Shown: in pieces, positions 1 through 7,100 of the stretch
Position numbering within the stretch: the first letter of the stretch is position 1
Layout: every line of letters starts with the position of its first letter
Origin: JBJXHB01 sp046160725
GTDB lineage: Bacteria; Pseudomonadota; Gammaproteobacteria; Burkholderiales; Burkholderiaceae_C
DNA length: 7,150 bases
Direction: 5' to 3'
Assembly: GCA_046160725.1 (NCBI GenBank)
Contig: JBJXHB010000427.1
Location: forward strand, 1 to 7,150
The notes under the pieces: model-generated
The model's input: the letters and a program-made list of their open reading frames with translations, nothing else
Told to the model about the DNA's origin: nothing
Databases searched by the model: none
Program-made: the position numbers and the translations under genes

Positions 1-1906
1 ACTTGTAGCCGCGGCGGTATTCGAACTTGTCCACCGCCTTCATCAGGCCGATGTTGCCCTCTTGAATCAAATCCAGAAACTGCAGGCCGCGGTTGGTGTA
101 TTTCTTGGCAATGGAGATAACCAGGCGCAGGTTGGCCTCGATCATTTCCTTCTTGGCGTCGCGGCTGGCGCGCTCGCCTTCGTTCATGCGCTTGTTGATG
201 ACCTTCAGGTCCTCGATCGGCACGACCGCACGCGACTGCAGGTCGATCAGCTTCTGCTGCAGTTCCTGCACCGGCGGCAGGTTGCGGGCCAGCACGGCGC
301 TGAAGGGCTTGCCGGCCGCCACCTCGCGCTCGGTCCACTTCACCTGCAGCATTTGGGCCGGGAAGGTCTTGCTGTAGTACTCCTGCGGCATGCCGCAGCG
401 GTCCACCAGGATGCGGCGGATTTCGCGCTCATAGCGCCGGATGTCATCGACCTGCGAGCGCAGGATGTCGCAAAGCCGCTCGATGGTCTTGACGGTGAAG
501 CGGATCGACATCAGTTCGGCCGTGATGGCCATCTGCGCCTTGTTGTAGGTCGGCGACTTGTAGCCTTCCTTCTCGTAGGCCAGGTGCATGCGCTCGAACT
601 GGTCGCGCAGGACGGCGAACTTGGTCAGCGCCGCTCCCTTGAGCTCCTCGAGCTTCTTGGTCAGCGCCTTGGAGCCGCCCTCGCCGTCGTCGTCCTCTTC
701 TTCATCGAACTCGTCGAAGTCCTCCTCGGCGACATAGTCGTCGGCCTCATCGTCCGAGACGAAGCCGTCCACGACATCGGAGATCTGCATTTCGCCGCGA
801 CCGATGCGGTCTGCCAGCGTCAGGATCTCGTTGATGGTGGTAGGCGATGCCGAGATCGCCATCATCATGGCCTGCAGGCCGCCCTCGATGCGCTTGGCGA
901 TCTCGATCTCGCCCTCGCGCGTCAGCAACTCGACCGACCCCATCTCGCGCATGTACATGCGAACCGGGTCGGTGGTGCGGCCGAACTCGGAGTCCACCGT
1001 GGACAGCGCGGCCTCGGCGGCCTCCTCGGCCTCTTCCTCAGTGGCGCTGGCGGTGGTGCCACCGGCAATCAGCAGCTGGGCGGCGTCCGGGGCCTGCTCG
1101 TACACCGCAATGCCCATGTCGTTGAGCATGGTGACGATGGCTTCCAGGATCTCGTGGTCCACCAGCTTTTCGGGCAGGTGGTCGTTGATCTCCTGGTGCG
1201 TCAGGTAGCCGCGCGTCTTGCCCATCTTGATGAGCGTCTTCAGCTCGTGGCGGCGCTTGGCAACCTCCTCCTCGGTCAGCAGCGTCTCGTCGAGGCCGAA
1301 CTCGCGCATCAGCGCGCGCTCCTTGGCCCGGCTGACCTTCATGCGCAGCGGCTTGGCTTTTTCTTCCTCGCGGACGGTCTCGACCACCTCGGCCTCGACC
1401 TCGAACTCCACCTCGATGTCGGCGAGGTCGACCTCGTCATCGGCCTTGGGCGCCTCACCAGCGGTCTTGCCCTTGGCTTTGGGGTCGACCTTGCCGGCAG
1501 GCTTGCCCGGCTTGCCAGCGGGTGCGGCTTTGGCCGGCTCCGTGGCCTTGGCGGCAGGCCCGGCCTTGGCAGGCTTGGCATCAGGCGCGGCCTTGCCGGG
1601 CTTGGCCATTGCCGGCGCAGCGGCCGGCTTCTGGGAGGCGCTAGGCTTGGCAGCAATGGTCGGGGCCGGATGGGCCGGCACGGCAGCGGCCTTGCCCGTG
1701 GGCTTGGCGGCGGTCGATGGCTTGGTGGCCGCTGGATGAGCGACCGGCGCCTTCGCAGCAGGCGTCTTCGCAGCCGGCGCCCTCGCCGCTGAAGCGGGGG
1801 CGGCTGGCGCCTTCGCAGCCGGGGCGGCGGCCTTTTCAACCTTGGTGGGTTCCACAGCGGTCTTGGCCTTGGACGGCACGGGTGCGGCAGGCTTCTTCGC
1901 GGTCAT
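1..1906 (-). CDS. rpoD: RNA polymerase primary sigma factor RpoD (sigma-70), 3' end cut by window edge
   Basis: Housekeeping sigma factor that brings core RNA polymerase to -35/-10 promoters. The minus-strand frame is open from the ATG at 1906 to base 1 with no stop: 635 codons plus one base. Residues 1-154 are an Ala/Pro/Lys-rich tract. Region 1.1 lies at about 221-285 (GYLTHQEINDHLPEKLVD, then MLNDMGIAVYEQAPDA). Region 1.2 starts near D313 (DPVRMYMREMGSVELL). An acidic stretch at 385-411 falls in the non-conserved region. Region 2.1/2.2 begins at N592 (NLRLVISIAKKY, then LQFLDLIQEGNIGLMKAVDKF) and is cut after RRGYK. Aligned by eye to the 613-residue E. coli protein, about 187 residues are missing, so the full length should be near 820. 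The start is the first in-frame ATG after an in-frame TGA about 200 bases upstream; no clear Shine-Dalgarno site precedes it. It follows dnaG by 285 bases on the same strand. Family identity is very secure; the exact start is less so. Confidence 0.98.
   Translation of the reverse strand, partial: MTAKKPAAPVPSKAKTAVEPTKVEKAAAPAAKAPAAPASAARAPAAKTPAAKAPVAHPAATKPSTAAKPTGKAAAVPAHPAPTIAAKPSASQKPAAAPAMAKPGKAAPDAKPAKAGPAAKATEPAKAAPAGKPGKPAGKVDPKAKGKTAGEAPKADDEVDLADIEVEFEVEAEVVETVREEEKAKPLRMKVSRAKERALMREFGLDETLLTEEEVAKRRHELKTLIKMGKTRGYLTHQEINDHLPEKLVDHEILEAIVTMLNDMGIAVYEQAPDAAQLLIAGGTTASATEEEAEEAAEAALSTVDSEFGRTTDPVRMYMREMGSVELLTREGEIEIAKRIEGGLQAMMMAISASPTTINEILTLADRIGRGEMQISDVVDGFVSDDEADDYVAEEDFDEFDEEEDDDGEGGSKALTKKLEELKGAALTKFAVLRDQFERMHLAYEKEGYKSPTYNKAQMAITAELMSIRFTVKTIERLCDILRSQVDDIRRYEREIRRILVDRCGMPQEYYSKTFPAQMLQVKWTEREVAAGKPFSAVLARNLPPVQELQQKLIDLQSRAVVPIEDLKVINKRMNEGERASRDAKKEMIEANLRLVISIAKKYTNRGLQFLDLIQEGNIGLMKAVDKFEYRRGYK
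1448..1906 (-). other. Low-complexity Ala/Pro/Lys-rich coding tract at the RpoD N-terminus
   Basis: The first 153 or so codons of rpoD encode almost only Ala, Pro and Lys with some Gly, Thr and Ser, in irregular short units such as PAAKAPAA, AAKTPAAKAP and GKPGKPAGK. The composition resembles the tails of bacterial histone H1-like proteins, so the segment should be disordered and strongly basic. It is followed by an acidic segment at residues 156-181. Extended basic N-termini are known on RpoD of Burkholderiales; the function is not established. The reading frame stays open throughout and continues without break into region 1.1, which argues against a frameshift artefact. Confidence 0.85.
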
Positions 1907-1939
1907 GAGGGGTCTCTCAGCGGGCGGTTCATGGGCTTC

Positions 1940-1953
1940 GCGCCGAGCGGCGC
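1940..1953 (-). other. Inverted repeat in the rpoD leader (hairpin near the start codon)
   Basis: A perfect inverted repeat GCGCCG-AG-CGGCGC, 34-47 bases before the rpoD ATG. In RNA it would fold as a five-pair GC stem with a GCUC tetraloop. No U-run follows, so it is not a Rho-independent terminator. In a GC-rich genome such a short repeat can arise by chance; a role in translation or mRNA stability is only a guess. Confidence 0.35.
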
Positions 1954-1981
1954 AACCACACGGCGCTAGGCCATGCAGCGG

Positions 1982-1997
1982 CGCCCGACGGCGGGCG
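1982..1997 (-). other. Inverted repeat in the rpoD leader (second hairpin)
   Basis: A perfect six-pair inverted repeat CGCCCG-ACGG-CGGGCG, giving a GC stem with a four-base loop in the rpoD leader RNA, 29 bases upstream of the other hairpin. It lacks a following U-run. Together the two hairpins suggest a structured 5' leader, but each could be a chance result of high G+C. Confidence 0.35.
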
Positions 1998-2144
1998 GCA
2001 GGAAGGGACAGCGCCCGGCAAGCTGGCGTGAACGATTTTGGAGTGCAGTCCTGGCGGGTAAGGTTGGCCTGTATATGACCCGTTGCGCGGGTGGCCGGGG
2101 CCCGGAGGTGCTGCTGTCACTCTTGCCGATGCAACCAATCCACC

Positions 2145-2174
2145 ATTATCGCGTGGTTTCAGGCGGATTTCCAA
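2145..2174 (-). promoter_or_regulatory. Candidate sigma-70 promoter for rpoD
   Basis: On the minus strand TTGGAA (2174-2169; four of six matches to TTGACA) is followed after 18 bases by GATAAT (2150-2145; five of six matches to TATAAT). It begins 18 bases after the dnaG stop codon and is one of the few AT-richer spots in the spacer. Transcription would start near 2138, giving a leader of about 232 bases. In E. coli rpoD also has promoters of its own, inside and near dnaG, so a separate promoter is reasonable. The match is by eye. Confidence 0.45.
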
Positions 2175-2191
2175 GGCTTGGTGAGGCTGGG

Positions 2192-4057
2192 CTACAACTC
2201 GGCGAGGGTCGCGCCGCGCAGCGCGATCCGCTGGCGCTGCAAGTCCTGATAGCGGGCGCGTTCGGTTTCCGACATCGCCTCCTGGCCCTCCTGTGACTCC
2301 ACCAGCAGCCGAAGCTCGTCGTCGATCAGCCGCATCCGCAGTTCCCGCAATACATGGGCCACCGGCAGGCGCGGGTCGGCATCGTCAGGCACATCGTGCA
2401 AGGCCCGCAGCCGCGCCAGCAGCGGTGTCAGGGTGGCGTCGCCGCCCGCATCGGCAGCCACCTGGTCCAGCAAGGCGTCAGGAGCCAGCGGCCCCTGGTC
2501 GTGCACCACCCGCTCCAGCGCCGCGAAGAACGCGCCATGCGGCATCGGCTGGCCCGCCAGCAGCTCGTGCGCCGCGCCGGACAACTCGTTCCAGAGTGCC
2601 GCCTGCCGGGCCAGCAACCAGGCGGCCCGGTCCAGCATCGTGGCCACCTGGGGCGCCACCCGCACGGCAGCCGGCCATCGCGATGCCCGCGCGGCCGGCC
2701 GTGGCGCGTCGCCGCCAGCGGGAGCGAAGGCGCCGGGCCGCCGGGCTCCCTGGCGTGCCCAGTGCTCGCGCAGCATGGCAAGGTCGGTGGCGCCGCGCTG
2801 AGCCAGGTCGACGAGCAGCTGGCCACGCAACAGTCCATCTGGCAATGCCTCCCAGAGCGGCCTTGCCTGGGCCAGCATCCGGCTGCGGCCCTCAGCGGTG
2901 TCCAGATCACAGTCCTCGGCGGCCAGTGTCAACAGCTGACGTGAAAGTGGAACCGCCTCGGTCAGCGCCGTCTCGAAAGCCGCCGCGCCGTGAGCACGGA
3001 CAAAGGAGTCGGGGTCGTGTTCCGGCGGCAGAAAGAGAAACCGCACGCTGCGGGTGTCGGTGGCATGGGGCAAGGCGGCCTCCAACGCACGCTGGGATGC
3101 CCGGCGGCCCGCAGCGTCGCCGTCAAAGCTGAAGACCACGGCATCGGTGAAGCGGAACAGTTTGGCGACATGGTCGGCGGTGCACGCGGTGCCCAGTGTG
3201 GCCACCGCATGGCCGATACCGTGCTGGGCCAGTGCCACCACATCCATGTAGCCCTCGACCACTAGCGCCAAGCCAGCCTCCCGTACCGCCTGGCGGGCCT
3301 CAAACAGGCCGTAGAGTTCGCGGCCCTTCTGGAACACCGGTGTCTCCGGTGAGTTGAGGTATTTCGGCTCGCCGCTGTCCAGCACCCGTCCGCCGAAGCC
3401 GATGACCTCGCCGCGCACCGATCGAATCGGGAACATGATGCGGTCGCGGAAACGGTCCCAGCGCCGGGGTGGCTGGTCGGCCTCCGCCTCATCGGAGACG
3501 ATGGTGAGCCCGGCCTCAACCAGCAACGGGTCGTCATAGCGTGCAAAGGCGCTGGCCAGGCCGCGCCATCCGGCGGGCGCATAGCCCAGGCCGAACCGAG
3601 CCGCAATCTCGCCCGACAGGCCTCTACCCCGCAGGTAGTCGACGGCGCGCGGGCTGGCCTTGAGCTGGGCGCGCCAATGCTCGCCCGCCTTGGCGAGCAC
3701 GTCGACCAGGGTGGCCTGGCGCTCGCGCTGCTCACGTTCGCGATCCCGGTCGACCGTACTGCGCTCATCCTGCGGCACCGTGACGCCGACCTCCTGTGCC
3801 AGGTCGCGCACCGCATCCATGAAGCCCATGCCGGCCTGCTCAACCAGGAAGCGAATGGCGTCGCCATGCGCTCCACATCCGAAGCAGTGATAGGTCTGGC
3901 GCGACGGGCTGACGATGAAGCTCGGCGTCTTTTCGCCGTGGAACGGGCACAGGCCCTTGTGATTGATGCCAGCCTTGCGCAGCTCGACCTGGCGACCCAC
4001 GACCTGGACAATGTCCACGCGCGAAAGCAGGTCCTGAATGAATGAGGGCGGCAGCAT
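2192..4057 (-). CDS. dnaG: DNA primase DnaG
   Basis: Makes the short RNA primers for leading- and lagging-strand synthesis at the replication fork, working with the DnaB helicase. The 621-residue protein is complete and slightly longer than the 581 of E. coli. The CHC2 zinc-binding domain at the N-terminus has ligands C37, H40, C58 and C61. The catalytic core contains PKYLNSPETPVFQKGRELYG (231-250) and a TOPRIM fold with E268 (VVEGYMDVV), D312 and D314 (SFDGDAAGRR), then a DPD at 348-350; these sit exactly three residues after their E. coli counterparts. A Pro/Ala-rich linker near 450-475 leads to a poorly conserved C-terminal helicase-binding region. The ATG at 4057 fits the family's usual start (M-x-P-x-SFIQDLL). 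It lies 92 bases after the GGDEF-EAL gene and 285 bases before rpoD, all on one strand. No recognisable Shine-Dalgarno site precedes it. Nothing suggests damage. Confidence 0.99.
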   Translation of the reverse strand: MLPPSFIQDLLSRVDIVQVVGRQVELRKAGINHKGLCPFHGEKTPSFIVSPSRQTYHCFGCGAHGDAIRFLVEQAGMGFMDAVRDLAQEVGVTVPQDERSTVDRDREREQRERQATLVDVLAKAGEHWRAQLKASPRAVDYLRGRGLSGEIAARFGLGYAPAGWRGLASAFARYDDPLLVEAGLTIVSDEAEADQPPRRWDRFRDRIMFPIRSVRGEVIGFGGRVLDSGEPKYLNSPETPVFQKGRELYGLFEARQAVREAGLALVVEGYMDVVALAQHGIGHAVATLGTACTADHVAKLFRFTDAVVFSFDGDAAGRRASQRALEAALPHATDTRSVRFLFLPPEHDPDSFVRAHGAAAFETALTEAVPLSRQLLTLAAEDCDLDTAEGRSRMLAQARPLWEALPDGLLRGQLLVDLAQRGATDLAMLREHWARQGARRPGAFAPAGGDAPRPAARASRWPAAVRVAPQVATMLDRAAWLLARQAALWNELSGAAHELLAGQPMPHGAFFAALERVVHDQGPLAPDALLDQVAADAGGDATLTPLLARLRALHDVPDDADPRLPVAHVLRELRMRLIDDELRLLVESQEGQEAMSETERARYQDLQRQRIALRGATLAEL

Positions 4058-4065
4058 GAGGGGCG

Positions 4066-4079
4066 GAGTCTAAGGACTC
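4066..4079 (-). other. Small inverted repeat immediately upstream of dnaG
   Basis: On the minus strand GAGTC-CTTA-GACTC forms a perfect five-pair stem with a four-base loop, ending eight bases before the dnaG ATG, where a ribosome-binding site would normally sit. The 92-base gap (4058-4149) also holds an imperfect GC-rich hairpin at 4101-4118 without a U-run, and otherwise nothing I recognise. The repeat could be an operator, an mRNA hairpin or chance. Confidence 0.35.
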
Positions 4080-4149
4080 GCGCCGCACCCATTGCCATCG
4101 CCGGGCCTAGCGGGCCGGTTGGACCCACTTGCCAGCGCGATCCTGATCC

Positions 4150-7100
4150 TCAGGAAACGCGCGGGTCGCCGCTGGCCAATCGGGGTGGTAATGGTGCGGC
4201 TGGTGCCGCGGTCAGCGCGAAAAGGCCGCGCCAGCCCGCCATCCAGTCGGGCAAGGCCTCCGCCGGCATCGGTACGGCGATGCCGTTGCCCTGGCCGAGC
4301 AGGCAACCCATGTCCAGAAGGCTGCGGGCCTGCGCCGGTGTCTCCACGCCCTCGGCCACGGCCACGCAGTCGAAGGTGCGGGCCAAACTGACCACGCCCT
4401 CGACGATGGCCAGGTCCTGTGGGTCGTCGAGCATGCCGAGCACGAAAGAGCGATCGATCTTCAGCACCTGTATCGGCAAGCGCTTCAGGTAGGTCAGCGT
4501 CGAATAGCCGGTGCCGAAGTCGTCCAGGGCGCAGCGCACCCCCAGACGCGCACAGCGGGCCAGTACCGACGCCGTGTGCTCGATGTCGGCCAGGGCGGCC
4601 GTCTCCAGGATCTCGAGCTCCAACCGGTGTCCCAGGGGCCGTGTATGGCGGGCCAGGAGTTCGCCCAGCCGCTGGGCAAAGTCGGGCTCCTGCAGGTGGC
4701 GCGCCGACACGTTGACGCTCACCGACAGGTCCAGGCCCTGGGCCTGCCACTGGTCGAGTTGGTCCAGCGCACGCGCCAGCATGTGGTCGCCGATGCGGAC
4801 AGAAAGGCCGGTGTTCTCGACCGCTGGCAGGAAGTGCGACGGCAGCACCACGCCATCCTCCGGGTGGATCCAGCGCAACAACGCCTCGACGCCGACCACG
4901 GTACCGCGCCGCATGTCGACCTTGGGCTGGTAGTACGGTACCAGTTGTCCGCGGTCCAGCGCCTCCTGGACCCGGCCGACCGCCATTACGCGCTCCTCCG
5001 ACCGGCGCACATGCTCGGGGTCGAAGAACAGGACGCCGTTGCGGCCGGCCTGCTTGGCCCCGAACAGGGCATGGTCGGCATGCCGCAGCAGGGTGTCGGC
5101 GTCGCTGGAGTCCAGCGGATAGAGCGTCGCACCCATACTGGCACTGACCTTCAGGCCGCTCGAGGCGGCCATGTCGAAGGGCAGGCTCAGGATGCGCAAC
5201 ACCCGCTCGGCGGCGGCGCGGGCCTCATCGATGGTGGCAGCCCGCAGCAACAGCACGAACTCGTCGCCACCCAGGCGTGCCGCCACGTCCTGGATACCGC
5301 CACGGGTCCGCAGCCCGGACTGCAGGCGCCGCGCGACCTCCTGCAGCAACCGGTCGCCTGTGGCATGGCCCAGGCTCTCGTTGACGGCCTTGAAGTGGTC
5401 AAGGTCGACACAGCACACGGCCAGCAGGTGGCCATCGCGGTCCGCCGCCGACATGGCCTGGGCCAGCTGCTGCGACAACTGCGCCCTATTGGGCAGGCGC
5501 GTCAGCTCGTCGAACAGCGCCTGGCGCTCCAGGCGGATGCGCTGCTCGCGCTGCTCGGTGATGTCGGTGACGACCAGCACGTGGTACCGCAATGCCCCGT
5601 CCGGGTCGCTGACCGAGGAGATGGTCGTGTGCAACAGGCAGGCGCTGCCATCGGCACGACGGTCGGCCAGGTCGCCGACCCAGGTCCCGCGGCTGCGCAG
5701 CGCTGCCCACAGCGCGCTCTGCAGGGCACGCGTCTGCGGGTCGGGCGAGGCGGTACGCAAGAACACCGGCACCTGCCCGACAACGGCGTCACGCCCCAGG
5801 CCGACGATGCGGCAATAGGCCGGATTGGCGTCCAGGACACGCATCTCGGCGTCGGCGATCAGCATGCCCTCGTGAAGATGTTGGAACAGGCTGGCGGACA
5901 GGCGCTCGCGATCGTCCATGCGCTGCGCCATGTCGGCATCGCCAACGGTGGCCACCACACGCACGGGCTGGCCGTCAGCCGCACGCTCGGCGACATCCAG
6001 CTTGAGGTCATACCAGCGCCATTGCTCCCGGGCAAAGATGCGAAGTCGGCGCTGGGTCGTCTGCTGCGGCGCGTCGGTATCGGTACCGGACAGAGCATCG
6101 CTCAGGCCCGGGCGGTCCTCCGGGTGGACACGGCGGAGCCAACGTTCCAGGCCCACAACCGCGTCGCGCTGCATCGGCTCCAGCAGGTCCTGCCAGCGCG
6201 CGGACGTAAAACCGGTGCCCGAGGGTAGGTGCCAGTCGGCCAGGCCGACCCCGGCCAGCGCGGTGCCGCGCCGCCACCGGTCGCTCTCGCGCTGCCCTCT
6301 CGCTCGGGCTGCATGTGGCAGCAGGGCTGCCAGCGCGCCGATCGCCAGCCAGGCCTGCAGCAGGCCGTCGCCGCCGCCGGGCAGGATCAGGTCAAACGGG
6401 CCTGCGCCGGAAAGGTGAAGGGCCAGCGCTGCGGCCGCCCATGTCACGCCGCACAGCGACGAACACAGCAGCCCCAGCCCCAGTGTCAACATCGTCAAAG
6501 CCAGGGGCGCTGCCAGCAGGCCGGCCGCCGCCAGCGGGAGCGCGGACGGCGGCAGTCCCAGAATCGAGATGCCACCGGCGGCCGCGGCAGCGACAGCCAG
6601 CCCGGACCGCCAGGCGCCCAGCGACGTGCCGCCCATCGGGCGATGAACGCCCCAGCCGGCAGCCAGGGGCGGGATGGCCACCAGCAGTCCGCCCAGTGCC
6701 TCCGCCGTTGCCAGCGCGGCCAACGTCGGCAACAGCTCGGTGGCGTCGACCTGCCCGGCAAGGGTCATCCAACCTGCACTGTTGGCCGCTGCGAGAAGCG
6801 GCATGCCAAGAAGCAAAGTCGTCAGCAGCAGAACCAGGTCACGCCGCTGCTCCATGCGGACGTCGAAGGCATGCCTTTGCAGCCCTCTGGCGGCGACCCA
6901 GGCGGTCGCCACCTGGCCGGCGGCCAGCGGCAGCGCTACATGGACCGGCTGTCCGCCCCACCACCATCCCAGGGCGCAGCCGATGCCGAGCCAGGGCCAG
7001 GTACCGCCGCCCAGCCGCAACAGCATGGCCAGCATCCAGCCGGACGGCGCCCATCCCCAGGGTATGAGCACGGGTGGCGTGACCGCCAGTGCGCTGGCCC

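Noticed and set aside
62..1792. A 576-codon open frame on the plus strand, opposite rpoD
   Set aside because: It is the antisense shadow of rpoD, whose frame is confirmed by conserved sigma motifs. The predicted product is low-complexity (Leu/Gly/Arg/His-rich) with no recognisable domain, typical of antisense frames in GC-rich genes.
2070..2077. CATATACA as a second -10 box in the rpoD spacer
   Set aside because: The bases 17 upstream are CCGG-rich with no resemblance to a -35 box, and there is no extended -10 TG motif.
2293..3132. A 279-codon plus-strand frame opposite dnaG
   Set aside because: Arg/Pro/Ala-rich antisense shadow with no recognisable domain.
4101..4118. Possible terminator between the GGDEF-EAL gene and dnaG
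   Set aside because: The stem is imperfect (four pairs, a G-G mismatch, then two pairs) and no U-run follows, so it does not meet the pattern of a Rho-independent terminator.
3262..4128. A 288-codon minus-strand frame overlapping dnaG and crossing the gap upstream of it
   Set aside because: It is an out-of-frame reading of dnaG with Arg/Ser/Ala-rich sequence and no domain; the dnaG frame carries all family motifs.
4576..6228. A 550-codon open frame on the plus strand, opposite the GGDEF-EAL gene
   Set aside because: Antisense shadow of a gene with intact catalytic motifs. Its Gln/Leu/Arg/His-rich product resembles no family, and long open antisense frames are expected at this G+C and codon bias.
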